Part shown: positions 52,304 through 61,874 of the stretch, piece by piece
Layout: every line of letters starts with the position of its first letter
Position numbering within the stretch: position 1 is the first letter of the stretch
From: Streptomyces formicae
GTDB lineage: Bacteria; Actinomycetota; Actinomycetes; Streptomycetales; Streptomycetaceae
Assembly: GCF_022647665.1 (NCBI RefSeq)
Contig: NZ_CP071872.1
Coordinates: 8,060,001 to 8,124,000, forward strand
Reading direction: 5' to 3'
DNA: 64,000 nt
Made by a program: the position numbers and the translations under genes
The notes under the pieces: generated by a model
What the model was told of the DNA's origin: nothing
Databases searched by the model: none
The model's input: only the letters and a program-made list of their open reading frames with translations

Positions 52304-55300
52304 CTATTTGACAGGGAAAGTCGGCTCCCTGAGCGGGCTTTCCGGCCGGCCGACGGCACGACGGCCGAGGGCACCGCCGCCGAGACCACCGACGGGACCG
52401 CCCACGAGGTCACCAGCGCGCTCGCGCTCCAGCATCCGGCGCAGGGGCCCGTCCACCACCGCCAGCTCCGCGTACGGTCCCTGCTGCACGGTCCGGCCGG
52501 CGTCCAGCACCAGGACCTCGTCGACGGACTCGATGCCGCGCAGCCGGTGGGTGATCAGCAGCGTCGTACGTCCCTCCGTGGCGGCCAGCAGATCCGCGGT
52601 GAGCGCATCGGCCGTGGCCAGGTCGAGGTGCTCGGCCGGCTCGTCGAGGAGCAGGACAGGGAAGTCGGCGAGAAGTGCGCGAGCGAGGGCGAGGCGCTGG
52701 CGCTGGCCGCCGGAGAGCTGGGCGCCGTGCTCGCCGACCAGCGTGTCCAGACCGTCGGGCAGACCGTCCGCCCACTCCAGCAGCCGGGCTCCGGCGAGCG
52801 CCGCGCGCAGTTCGGCGTCGGAGGCGTCGGTGCGGGCGAGCCGGAGGTTCTCGCGGATGGAGCTGTCGAAGATATGGGCGTCCTGGGCACAGAGCCCGAC
52901 GAACCGGCGGACGGTGTCACCGTCCAGCGCGGCCGCGTCCATCCCGCCGAGGGTGTACGTGCCCGCACGCGCGTCGAGGAAGCGCAGCAGGACCTGCGCG
53001 AGGGTGGTCTTTCCGGAACCGGACGCGCCGACGACCGCGACCCGCTTGCCCGCGGTGAGGCTCAGCTCCAGACCGTCGAGCGCGTCGCCGTCCTGGCCCG
53101 CGTGGCGCGCCGCGAGCCCGCGGACCTGGAGCGGGAACGGCGAGGCAGGTGTGGGTGCCGGGTGCGACGGCTCGTGGACGGGTGCGGGCGCATCGAGCAC
53201 CTCGAAGACCCGCTCCGCACTCCGCTTGACCCGCTGGCGGTACTGCACGGCGAGGGGGAGCCCGGTGACGGCCTCGAACGCGGCGAGCGGGGTCAGGACG
53301 ACGACCGCGAGCTCGACGCCCTCGATACGGCCCGCGTGGACGGCGATGACGCCCGCGTACGCGGCGAAGACGACGGTCAGCCCGCAGGCCAGGGCGGAAA
53401 GCCCGGCACCCAGCGCGGTGGCGGAGGCGGTGCGCGAGGCGATCCGGGTGAGCACCTGGTCGGCGTCCCGCACGGCGGCGATCCGGCCCTTCAGCGCACC
53501 GGAGACGGTGAGCTCGGCCGTTCCGCGCAGCAGATCCACGACCCGGGCCGCCAGTGCTCCGCGGGCCGGGGCGAGCCTGCGCTCCGCCCGGCGGGCGCAC
53601 GCACCGCTGACCGCCGGGACGGCCACCCCGGCGGCGAGCAGTCCGACGGCGAGCACGGCACCGGCCTCGGGCAGCAGCCACGCGGTGAACCCGACGGCGC
53701 CGGTTCCGACGACGACCGCGACACCCGCGGGCAGCAGCCACCGCAGCCAGTAGTCCTGAAGCGCGTCGACATCGGCGACCAGCCGCGACAGCAGATCACC
53801 CCGCCGGGTACGACGCAGCCCGGCCGGCGCGAGCCGTTCCAGCCGCCGGTACACCCCGACGCGGAGATCGGCGAGCATCCGCAGCACGGCGTCGTGCGAC
53901 ACGAGCCGCTCGGCGTACCGGAAGACGGCCCGCCCGATCCCGAACGCCCGCGTGGCCGTGACCGCCACCATCAGATACAGGACGGGCGGCTGCTCCGAGG
54001 CGCGCGAGATGAGCCACCCTGACACGGCCATGAGCCCCACGGCCGACCCGAGCGCCAGACTCCCGAGCAGCAGCGCGAGCACCAGCCGCCCCCGCAGCTC
54101 CCCGGCCATGCCCCGCACCCGTGCCGCCGCCCCGGCACCCTTCGGGCCGCCCTCGGCCGATGCGGCGACGGGCCCGCCGTCGCCGGCGTCCGCCGGGGGC
54201 GAGGACCGCAGGGCGGCGGAGGCACCGGGAAGTTCCAGGGCGCCCGCAGGAACGGGCGGGTGGACGGGGGAGCCCAGCTCGGGAGAGCTCAGCTCCACCA
54301 CCCGGTCCGCGAGGGCCAGCAGCGCCGGCCGGTGCACGACCAGCAGCACCGTCCGCCCCACCGCCAGTCGGCGGACCGCCTCCACGATCCCCGCCTCGGT
54401 CTCGCCGTCCAGCGCCGCCGTCGGCTCGTCGAGCAGCAGCAGTGGCCGGTCTGCGAGGAACGCCCGGGCGAGCGCGAGTCGTTGACGCTGTCCGGCGGAA
54501 AGGCCCGCGCCGTCCTCGCCGAGGACCGTGTCCACGCCCCGCGGCAGCCCGGCGACGAAGTCGTATGCCCCCGCGTCCCGCAGAGCCGCCACGACCTCCG
54601 CGTCACCCGCCTCCGGTCGCGCGAGCCGCACATTCTCCGCGACCGTTCCCGCGAAGAGGTACGGCCGCTGCGGGACCCACGCGATCGACTCCCGCCAGCG
54701 TTCGAGGTCGAGAGATTCCAGAGCCGTGCCGCCCACCGTCACCCGCCCCTCGGCCGGCGGCACGAACCCCAGCACCACATCCAGCAGAGTGGATTTGCCG
54801 ACGCCGCTCGGACCCACCAGGGCCACCACTTCGCCCGGCTCCACCACCAGTGAGGCCGAGTCGAGCGACGGCTCCGCCCGTCCCGGACGCCGGACCGTCA
54901 CCCCGGAGAGCTCCAGTCGTACCGAGCCGGGAATCCCCCTACCTCCGCCCCGCACGGGGGCCTCCAGCACGTCGAAGATCTCCTCCGCCGCCGAGAGACC
55001 TTCCGCCGCCGCGTGATACTGCGCGCCGACCTGCCGGAGCGGCAGATACGCCTCGGGCGCGAGGATCAGCACCACCAGGCCCGTGTACAGATCGAGCTCG
55101 CCGTGGACGAGCCGCATCCCGATGCCCACGGCCACCAGCGCTACCGACAGCGTCGACAGCAGCTCCAGCGCGAACGACGAAAGGAAGGCGATCCTCAGCG
55201 TCTTGAGCGTCGCCCGCCGGTACTCCGCCGTGATCGTCCGGATCGACTCGGCCTGCGCCTTCGCCCGACCGAACACCTTCAGCGTCGGCAGACCCGCCAC

Positions 55301-55918
55301 CACATCGAGGAAATGCCCCGAAAGACGTGACAACAGCTTCCACTGACGGTCCATCCGGGCCTCCGTGGCCCAGCCGATCAGCACCATGAAGACCGGAATC
55401 AGCGGCAGAGTCACGACGATGACCGCGGCCGACACCCAGTCCTCGGTGACGATCCGCGCCAGCACCGCCACCGGAACCACGACCGCGAGCCCCAGCTGTG
55501 GCAGATAGCGCGCGAAGTAGTCGTCAAGAGCGTCCACCCCACGGGTCGCCAGCGCGACGAGCGAGCCGGTGCGCTGTCCGCCCAGCCAGCCCGGCCCGAG
55601 CAGCGTCGCCTGCTCCAGCAGCCGCATCCGCAGCTCGCTCTTGACCGCCGCGCTCGCTCGGTGCGCCGCCAGCTCGGTCAGCCACGACACCAGTCCCCGC
55701 CCCGCCGCGACCGCGGCCAGCAGGACCAGCTCCGGCCACAGCCCGGACACCTCCAGCCCGTGCTGGAACGCGCCCACCACCACCTCGGCGATGAGCATGG
55801 CCTGACCGACGACCAGCGCCGCCCCGGCCAGGCCGAGGACCACCACGGCCGCCATGAAGAAGCGGGTGGCCCTGGCGTACCGGAGCAGACGCGGGTCGAC
55901 GGGTTTCACGTGAAACAT
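52304..55918 (-). CDS. cydCD: CydD-CydC fusion ABC exporter
   Basis: A 1204-residue fusion of the two half-transporters that export cysteine/glutathione and are needed to assemble cytochrome bd. Each half has six helices and an ATPase: first Walker A GPSGVGKSTLLD with GLSAGQRQRLALARAF, second GASGSGKTTLAQ with QLSGGQRQRLALARAL, joined by a Pro/Ala/Gly linker near 570-620. The N terminus MFHVKPVD is encoded by a perfect parS site. Last structural gene of the cyd operon. Confidence 0.94.
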   Translation of the reverse strand: MFHVKPVDPRLLRYARATRFFMAAVVVLGLAGAALVVGQAMLIAEVVVGAFQHGLEVSGLWPELVLLAAVAAGRGLVSWLTELAAHRASAAVKSELRMRLLEQATLLGPGWLGGQRTGSLVALATRGVDALDDYFARYLPQLGLAVVVPVAVLARIVTEDWVSAAVIVVTLPLIPVFMVLIGWATEARMDRQWKLLSRLSGHFLDVVAGLPTLKVFGRAKAQAESIRTITAEYRRATLKTLRIAFLSSFALELLSTLSVALVAVGIGMRLVHGELDLYTGLVVLILAPEAYLPLRQVGAQYHAAAEGLSAAEEIFDVLEAPVRGGGRGIPGSVRLELSGVTVRRPGRAEPSLDSASLVVEPGEVVALVGPSGVGKSTLLDVVLGFVPPAEGRVTVGGTALESLDLERWRESIAWVPQRPYLFAGTVAENVRLARPEAGDAEVVAALRDAGAYDFVAGLPRGVDTVLGEDGAGLSAGQRQRLALARAFLADRPLLLLDEPTAALDGETEAGIVEAVRRLAVGRTVLLVVHRPALLALADRVVELSSPELGSPVHPPVPAGALELPGASAALRSSPPADAGDGGPVAASAEGGPKGAGAAARVRGMAGELRGRLVLALLLGSLALGSAVGLMAVSGWLISRASEQPPVLYLMVAVTATRAFGIGRAVFRYAERLVSHDAVLRMLADLRVGVYRRLERLAPAGLRRTRRGDLLSRLVADVDALQDYWLRWLLPAGVAVVVGTGAVGFTAWLLPEAGAVLAVGLLAAGVAVPAVSGACARRAERRLAPARGALAARVVDLLRGTAELTVSGALKGRIAAVRDADQVLTRIASRTASATALGAGLSALACGLTVVFAAYAGVIAVHAGRIEGVELAVVVLTPLAAFEAVTGLPLAVQYRQRVKRSAERVFEVLDAPAPVHEPSHPAPTPASPFPLQVRGLAARHAGQDGDALDGLELSLTAGKRVAVVGASGSGKTTLAQVLLRFLDARAGTYTLGGMDAAALDGDTVRRFVGLCAQDAHIFDSSIRENLRLARTDASDAELRAALAGARLLEWADGLPDGLDTLVGEHGAQLSGGQRQRLALARALLADFPVLLLDEPAEHLDLATADALTADLLAATEGRTTLLITHRLRGIESVDEVLVLDAGRTVQQGPYAELAVVDGPLRRMLERERAGDLVGGPVGGLGGGALGRRAVGRPESPLREPTFPVK
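55903..55916. other. parS: Perfect parS (ParB-binding) site
   Basis: GTTTCACGTGAAAC, the exact Streptomyces parS palindrome, overlapping codons 2-5 of cydCD. ParB spreads from such sites, which cluster around oriC, so the window is origin-proximal. Confidence 0.85.
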
Positions 55919-55956
55919 CCCTCAGTCATGGGCCCGGCCGGAGGGCCCTGCGGAAA

Positions 55957-56958
55957 TCAGTGCGGATCAGCGATGTGCTGTGTACCGATCCGCTTCCGGA
56001 ACACCCAGTACGTCCACCCCTGGTACAGCAGCACCACGGGCGTCGCGATCGCCGCACACCAGGTCATGATCTTCAGTGTGTACGGGCTCGACGAGGCGTT
56101 GGTCACCGTGAGGCTCCACTGCTCATTGAGCGACGACGGCATGACATTCGGGAACAGCGTCAGGAAGAGCATCGCCACCGCCGCCGCGATCGTGAGGCCC
56201 GACAGGGCGAACGACCACCCCTCACGCCCCATCTGGTTCGCCCCGACCGCACCCACGAGCGCCAGGACCGCGACGATCATCGCGACCAGGCTGAACCCGT
56301 CGCCCTTCTCCGCCTGGGTCCAGCTCAGGAAGCCGAGCGCAAACGCGGCCGTGATCACTCCCAGGGTCCGGGCCAGCTTCCGCGCCCGCTCCCGGATGTC
56401 CCCGACCGTCTTCAGCGCGACGAACACCGTGCCGTGGAAGGTGAAGAGCGACAGCGTCACCAGCCCGCCGAGGATCGCGTACGGATTGAGCAGGTCCCCG
56501 AAGGTGCCGACGTACTCCATCTCGGCGTCGATCTTCACGCCGCGCACGATGTTCCCGAAGGCCACGCCCCACAACACCGCCGGCACCAGCGAGGTCCAGA
56601 AGATCGCCTGCTCCCAGTTGCGCTGCCACCGCTCCTCCGGTCGCTTCGCCCGGTACTCGAAGGCGACTCCGCGCACGATCAGGCAGACCAGGATGATCAG
56701 CAGCGGCAGATAGAAGCCGGAGAAGAGCGTGGCGTACCACTCGGGGAAGGCGGCGAACGTCGCACCGCCCGCCGTGAGCAGCCACACCTCGTTCCCGTCC
56801 CAGACGGGGCCGATGGTGTTGATGAGCACGCGCCGCTCGGGGCGGTCCCGGGCGAGCAGCTTCGTCAGAATGCCGACCCCGAAGTCAAAGCCTTCGAGGA
56901 AGAAGTAGCCGGTCCAGAGGACGGCGATGAGTACGAACCAGACGTCATGGAGTTCCAT
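55957..56958 (-). CDS. cydB: Cytochrome bd ubiquinol/menaquinol oxidase subunit II
   Basis: A 333-residue membrane protein starting MELHDVWFVLIAVLWTGYFF, with LEGFDFGVGIL, GPVWDGNEVWLLTAGGATFA and IVRGVAFEYRAKRPEERW as family signatures and eight to nine helices. With CydA it forms the high-affinity terminal oxidase used at low oxygen. It starts 23 bp after cydA. Confidence 0.96.
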   Translation of the reverse strand: MELHDVWFVLIAVLWTGYFFLEGFDFGVGILTKLLARDRPERRVLINTIGPVWDGNEVWLLTAGGATFAAFPEWYATLFSGFYLPLLIILVCLIVRGVAFEYRAKRPEERWQRNWEQAIFWTSLVPAVLWGVAFGNIVRGVKIDAEMEYVGTFGDLLNPYAILGGLVTLSLFTFHGTVFVALKTVGDIRERARKLARTLGVITAAFALGFLSWTQAEKGDGFSLVAMIVAVLALVGAVGANQMGREGWSFALSGLTIAAAVAMLFLTLFPNVMPSSLNEQWSLTVTNASSSPYTLKIMTWCAAIATPVVLLYQGWTYWVFRKRIGTQHIADPH

Positions 56959-56981
56959 GCCTCAGCTCCCAGTCCTCGGTC

Positions 56982-58487
56982 TCAGTAGGAGAAGGCCATC
57001 GGCCGGTCGGCGTCGCGGTCGTCGCCGCCGATCTTGGTGGGCGGGTTGAGGTCGGACTCGGTGAGCTCGGGAGGCCCGGCTTTGACGTACTTCACCAGCA
57101 GCTTGACCTCGATCACGGCGAGCACCGCGTAAAGCGTCGTGAAGACGATCATCGAGGTGAGCACTTCGGCCTGGGAGACACCGGGGGAGACCGCGTCACG
57201 GGTGCGGAGCACTCCGTACACGACCCAGGGCTGCCGCCCCATCTCGGTGAAGATCCAGCCCCAGGAGCTGGCGATCAGCGGGAAGCCCAGCGTCCATATC
57301 GCCGTCAGCCAGTACAGCCTGCTGAGCTTGGGGCCGAGCGGGTTCTTGAAGAGCACGACATGCGGCACCTCGTCCTCACCGACCCGCAGCGCCGGCGGCA
57401 GCATGAACTTCTTGCGGGTGAGCCAGAGTCCGGCGAGTCCGATCGCGAAGGACGTCATGCCGAAGCCGATCATCCAGCGGAAGCCCCAGTACGCCACGGC
57501 GATGTTGGGCCGGTAGTCGCCGGGCCCGAACTTCTCCTGCAAGGCCTTGTTGGTGTCATTGATCCCGGGCACGTGCGACGTGAAGTCGCTGTGGGCCAGG
57601 AAGGACAGCAGGCCGGGAATCTCGATCGCGACCTTGTTGTGGCCCTTGTCCACATCCCCGTAGGCGAAGACGGAGAACGGTGCCGGCTGCTCGCCCTCCC
57701 AGAGGGCCTCTGCCGCAGCCATCTTCATCGGCTGCTGCTCGTACATGACCTTGCCCAGGAAGTCGCCGCTGACGGCGGTGAGCAGACCCGAGACGGCGAT
57801 GGTGACCAGGCCGACCCGCAGCGAGCTCTTCATCACCGGGACGTGCTTCTTGCGCAGCAGGTGGAAGGCGGCGATGCCGACCATGAAAGCGCCACCCACG
57901 AGGAAGGCCGCCGACAGGGTGTGGAAGACCTGGGTGAGGGTGGTGTTCTGGGTCAGGACGAGCCAGAAGTCGGTGAGCTCCGCCCGTCCGTTCTCCTCGT
58001 TGATCCGGTAGCCGACCGGATGCTGCATCCAGGAGTTGGCTGCCAGGATGAAGTACGCGGAGAGGATCGTGCCGATCGAGACCATCCAGATGCAGGCGAG
58101 ATGGATCTTCTTCGGGAGCTTGTCCCAGCCGAAGATCCACAGGCCGATGAACGTGGACTCGAAGAAGAAGGCGATCAGCGCCTCGAAGGCGAGCGGCGCG
58201 CCGAACACATCGCCGACGAAGCGCGAGTAGTCGGACCAGTTCATACCGAACTGGAACTCCTGCACGATGCCGGTGACCACACCCATGGCGATATTGATCA
58301 GGAAGAGCTTGCCCCAGAACTTGGTCGCCTTGAGGTACTTCTCCTTCCCGGTCCGCACCCAGGCCGTCTGCAGCCCGGCCGTCAGCGCGGCCAGCGAGAT
58401 CGTCAGGGGGACGAACAGGAAGTGGTAGACGGTCGTGATGCCGAACTGCCAGCGCGCCAAAGTCTCTGGCGCCAGAGCGAGGTCCAC
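56982..58487 (-). CDS. cydA: Cytochrome bd oxidase subunit I
   Basis: A 501-residue oxidase subunit. Heme and quinol determinants visible: His in FGITTVYHFLFVPLT, FESTFIGLWIFGWDKL, His in VFHTLSAAFLVGGAF, Met/Gln-loop EQQPMKMAAAEALWEGEQPA, and GRQPWVVYG. First gene of the cydAB-cydCD operon, downstream of a perfect Rex operator. Confidence 0.97.
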   Translation of the reverse strand: MDLALAPETLARWQFGITTVYHFLFVPLTISLAALTAGLQTAWVRTGKEKYLKATKFWGKLFLINIAMGVVTGIVQEFQFGMNWSDYSRFVGDVFGAPLAFEALIAFFFESTFIGLWIFGWDKLPKKIHLACIWMVSIGTILSAYFILAANSWMQHPVGYRINEENGRAELTDFWLVLTQNTTLTQVFHTLSAAFLVGGAFMVGIAAFHLLRKKHVPVMKSSLRVGLVTIAVSGLLTAVSGDFLGKVMYEQQPMKMAAAEALWEGEQPAPFSVFAYGDVDKGHNKVAIEIPGLLSFLAHSDFTSHVPGINDTNKALQEKFGPGDYRPNIAVAYWGFRWMIGFGMTSFAIGLAGLWLTRKKFMLPPALRVGEDEVPHVVLFKNPLGPKLSRLYWLTAIWTLGFPLIASSWGWIFTEMGRQPWVVYGVLRTRDAVSPGVSQAEVLTSMIVFTTLYAVLAVIEVKLLVKYVKAGPPELTESDLNPPTKIGGDDRDADRPMAFSY

Positions 58488-58535
58488 GTCGTCCTCTCCT
58501 TACGTCGGCGTGGTCGCGGCACTCTCACCCCTCCC

Positions 58536-58585
58536 ATCCCGGCTTATACCGGGATCTTCAGGGCGAGCTTGTGAACGCGTTCACA
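58536..58585 (-). promoter_or_regulatory. cydA promoter region with perfect Rex operator
   Basis: TGTGAACGCGTTCACA (58570-58585) is the exact Rex consensus palindrome. NADH-responsive Rex would repress cydA when NADH/NAD+ is low. Downstream (minus strand) a TATAAG sits in the loop of a 7-bp hairpin (58536-58555) and may be a -10 or a leader structure. Confidence 0.85.
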
Positions 58586-58596
58586 TTCACAAGCAT

Positions 58597-58880
58597 TATG
58601 GCGCATACGAAATCCGCATCCAAGAGGGGGGTCCCTCCGGCGCGGTCTCCCCCGCTCTGGAGGCGGACGCCCGGCAGGTCGTGGCCCCGGGCACCGTCGC
58701 ATTCTGGACCGACGGCGACGCCCTGGCGCTGTCGTACGGATCCACTCCCATCTCGCGCGACGGAGAGTCCCGGCTCGCGCGAGCCCGTGCAACGTCCTGG
58801 GCCGCGTCGACGGCGACCCGCGCGTCCCGGCGACCGTACGCCCGGGCGACCCGGTCCGCGTCGAGCTCGTCAGAGGCTGA
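58597..58880 (+). pseudogene. Cyclophilin-like fold protein remnant
   Basis: ALEADARQVVAPGTVAFWTD and ALSYGSTPISRDGESRLAR in one frame continue, after a shift near 58787, as CNVLGRVDGDPRVPATVRPG and DPVRVELVRG-stop. This is the C-terminal two-thirds of a cyclophilin-like (DUF369-type) protein. The 5' part is lost into the cydA promoter. Confidence 0.6.
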
Positions 58881-58969
58881 GGCGCCCGCGCCGCATGCCC
58901 CCGGGGCTGGGCGCACCCGGGGACATGTGACGGCCTCAGCGGCGACGGCCTCAGGTAGTCCCCCGGCGG

Positions 58970-60049
58970 CTACAGCGCCGAGCGGAACGCCTCCGCCGTC
59001 TGCAGGAAGACGTCGTTCGCCTCGCACTCGCCGATCGTGACCCGCACGCCCTCACCCGCGAACGGCCGCACCACGACCCCCGCCCGCTCGCACGCCGCCG
59101 CGAAGTCGACCGTGCGCTCGCCGAGCCTCAGCCAGACGAAGTTCGCCTGGGTCTGCGGCACGGTCCAGCCCTGCTTCACCAGTCCCTCGTAGACCCGCGT
59201 CCGCTCGGCGACCAACGAGCCGACCCGGCCGAGCAGTTCGTCCTCGGCCCGCAGCGACGCGACCGCCGCGTCCTGGGCGACCTGGCTGACGCCGAAGGGC
59301 ACCGCCGTCTTGCGCAGCGCGGCCGCCACCGGCTCGTGGGCGATCGCGAAACCGACGCGCAGGCCGGCCAGACCGTACGCCTTGGAGAACGTCCGGAGCA
59401 CGGCCACGTTCGGGCGCCGGCGGTAGATCTCGACACCGTCCGGCACGTCCGTGTCCCTGATGAACTCGCGGTACGCCTCGTCCAGCACCACCAGCACATC
59501 GGACGGCACGCGGTCGAGGAACCGCTCCAGCTCGGCCCGGTGCACCACCGTGCCGGTGGGGTTGTTCGGGTTGCAGACGAAGATCAGCCGCGTCCGGTCG
59601 GTGACGGCGTCCGCCATCGCGTCCAGATCGTGCACATCGCCCGAGGTCAGCGGCACCGGCACCGAGGTGGCCCCGCTGATCTGCGTGATGATCGGGTACG
59701 CCTCGAAGGACCGCCACGCGTAGATGACCTCGTCGCCGGGGCCCGCGGTGGCCTGGAGCAGCTGCTGGGCCACCCCCACCGAGCCGGTGCCGGTCGCCAG
59801 GTGGGACACGGGAACGCCGAAGCGGTCGGAGAGCTCGTTCATCAGCCCGGTGCAGGCCATGTCCGGGTACCGGTTGAAGGTGCCGGCGGCGGCGATCGCG
59901 CTCTCCATCACCCCGGGCAGCGGCGGGTACGGATTCTCGTTGGAGGAGAGCTTGAACGCGACCGGACCCTCGGCCGCGGCGGGCTTGCCGGGCTTGTAGG
60001 TGGGGATGCCGTCCAGCTCCGCGCGCAGCTTGGGACTCGTCTCGCTCAC
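58970..60049 (-). CDS. hisC: Histidinol-phosphate aminotransferase-like enzyme
   Basis: A 359-residue PLP aminotransferase: LSSNENPYPPLPGV, FVCNPNNPTGTVV, LVVLDEAYREFI, and the PLP Lys in RTFSKAYGLAGLRVG. GTG 60049 was chosen (GAGG upstream) rather than the longer open frame. Could transaminate histidinol phosphate or an aromatic keto acid, since Streptomyces carries more than one hisC-like gene. Divergent from the LacI gene. Confidence 0.88.
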   Translation of the reverse strand: MSETSPKLRAELDGIPTYKPGKPAAAEGPVAFKLSSNENPYPPLPGVMESAIAAAGTFNRYPDMACTGLMNELSDRFGVPVSHLATGTGSVGVAQQLLQATAGPGDEVIYAWRSFEAYPIITQISGATSVPVPLTSGDVHDLDAMADAVTDRTRLIFVCNPNNPTGTVVHRAELERFLDRVPSDVLVVLDEAYREFIRDTDVPDGVEIYRRRPNVAVLRTFSKAYGLAGLRVGFAIAHEPVAAALRKTAVPFGVSQVAQDAAVASLRAEDELLGRVGSLVAERTRVYEGLVKQGWTVPQTQANFVWLRLGERTVDFAAACERAGVVVRPFAGEGVRVTIGECEANDVFLQTAEAFRSAL

Positions 60050-60461
60050 CGCAGGTCCTCCTCGACCGTCGTCCTCGGGGACGTACACAACAGCACAGCA
60101 GTGCCGCTCACCAATACTGCTCACCTTATGAGGATTCCCGGCCGCTGCGAATGGGCGGCGGCAGATCCCCGGGGAAAGCGGGAGATCCTCAGGAGGAGAG
60201 GGGGAGCGCTCGTCGACCTTGCGCGCGCCGGTGGCTCACTCCGTGGCGCGCGTCGCCCGTAGTGGTGAGTTGAGACCTCTTCGAGACCTCGGGCTCTTGA
60301 CAGGCCTACGCCGGTCGACAACCGCGAGAGCAGTGCTGGGCAGCTCAACACCCTTCGTTTCCAAGGCAATTGACCACCACTCGCCATGCAGAAACGTGCC
60401 TGTCAACGACTGCATATGCGACCGGCCCAACCGCTCGACATCCCCCTACTATCGGCTCGCC
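60050..60461. other. Divergent hisC-lacI promoter region
   Basis: A plus-strand TTGACA occurs at 60297-60302, but I cannot assign a matching -10. No gene supported. Confidence 0.35.
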
Positions 60462-61574
60462 ATGACAGCAGCAGGGAAGCACCAGGTGAGCCGGACGGAA
60501 ACATCCCGCCGGGGCAGCCGGCAAGGTCGGGCGGGCATCCGGGACGTCGCCGCCGCAGCCGGTGTCTCCATCACGACTGTCTCCGACGCACTCAACGGCA
60601 AGGGCAGACTCCCCGACGCCACGCGCCGCCACGTACGCGAGGTCGCCGACCGGCTCGGCTACCGGCCGTCGGCCGCGGCCCGCACGCTCCGTACCGGCAA
60701 GTCGGGACTCATCGGCCTGACCGTGACGACGTACGGGGATGAACCTTTCACCTTCACCGAATTCGCGTACTTCGCCGAGATGGCGCGTGCGGCGACCTCG
60801 GCCGCGCTCGCCCGCGGCTACGCGCTCGTCATCCTGCCCGCCACCTCGCGCCACGACGTCTGGTCGAACGTCGCCCTCGACGGCACCGTCGTCATCGACC
60901 CCTCCGACCACGACCCGGTCGTCGCCGAGCTGGTCCGCCAGGGCCTGCCCGTCGTCTCCGACGGGCGCCCGGCACCCACCCTCCCGGTCACCGCCTGGGT
61001 CGACAACGATCACGAAGCCGCCGTACTCGACCTCCTCGACCACCTCGCCGCCGCCGGCGCCCGCCGGATCGGTCTGCTCACCGGCACCTCCACCGACACC
61101 TACACCCGGCTCTCGACCACCGCGTATCTCCGCTGGTGCGAGCGGGTCGGCCAGGACCCCGTCTACGAGGCATACCCCGCGCACGACCCGTGCGCCGGAG
61201 CCGTCGCCGCCGACCGGCTGCTCGCCCGCCCCGACCGGCCGGACGCCGTCTACGGTCTCTTCGACCCCAACGGCACCGATCTGCTCGCGGCGGCCCGGCG
61301 GTACGGGCTGCGCGTCCCCGACGACCTGCTGCTCGTCTGCTGCAGCGAGTCCACGGTCTACACCAACACCGACCCGCCCATCACCACTCTCTCGCTGAAG
61401 CCGCGGCGCATCGGTACCGCCGTCGTCCAGCTGCTCATCGACGCGATCGAGGGGGCCGACGGCGGCCGGCCGGTCGAGCAGGTGATACCCACGGAGCTGA
61501 TCGTGCGTACGTCCTCGCAGCGTCGCTCCCCGCGGACGACGGTGAGCCACCCGCGATCGCCTGCCCCGGAGTAG
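60462..61574 (+). CDS. LacI-family transcriptional regulator
   Basis: A 370-residue repressor. After a basic tail, the helix-turn-helix and hinge read IRDVAAAAGVSITTVSDALN and GKGRLPDATRRHVREVADRL, followed by a periplasmic-binding-protein fold (GLTVTTYGDEPFTFTEF ... DAVYGLFDPNGTDLLAAARR ... PPITTLSLKPRRIG). Ligand and targets unknown. Confidence 0.92.
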   Translation: MTAAGKHQVSRTETSRRGSRQGRAGIRDVAAAAGVSITTVSDALNGKGRLPDATRRHVREVADRLGYRPSAAARTLRTGKSGLIGLTVTTYGDEPFTFTEFAYFAEMARAATSAALARGYALVILPATSRHDVWSNVALDGTVVIDPSDHDPVVAELVRQGLPVVSDGRPAPTLPVTAWVDNDHEAAVLDLLDHLAAAGARRIGLLTGTSTDTYTRLSTTAYLRWCERVGQDPVYEAYPAHDPCAGAVAADRLLARPDRPDAVYGLFDPNGTDLLAAARRYGLRVPDDLLLVCCSESTVYTNTDPPITTLSLKPRRIGTAVVQLLIDAIEGADGGRPVEQVIPTELIVRTSSQRRSPRTTVSHPRSPAPE

Positions 61575-61592
61575 GCCCGGCCCGGCCGGGCC
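61574..61592 (+). terminator. GC-rich hairpin after the LacI gene
   Basis: GGCCCGG and CCGGGCC flank a 5-nt loop directly at the stop codon. The following 280 bp to the phosphoesterase gene are GC-rich and hold nothing else I can support. Confidence 0.4.
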
Positions 61593-61874
61593 CGAGAGGC
61601 AGGACCGGCGGGCGGGACCGGTGGGCGGGCCCCGGGAGCAGGGCCGCAGAGCCGCAGAGCCGGCCTGAAACGCGGTCTGAACTGGGCAGGGCCTGGACTG
61701 GACCAGCCCAATTGGGGCGAAACGGGCCGTGAACCGGGGGTGTACCCGGATTCAGCACCCCTGGTGCATCACACAGCACGATCCGCATTCCTATGATGGG
61801 CGCACGACACCGCGGGCCGCCCCGACCAGGCCGGTCCGACGGTGCAGGGCGGCGCGACGGTGGTGGAGGGGTCG

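Noticed and set aside
54121..55206. A Pro/Arg-rich plus-strand frame opposite cydCD
   Set aside because: Its composition is that of a GC-rich shadow and it covers conserved ATPase motifs on the other strand.
58571..58930. A plus-strand frame starting at GTG 58571 inside the Rex operator
   Set aside because: Wrong frame for the cyclophilin-like homology and Arg/Pro-rich; the pseudogene reading explains the region better.
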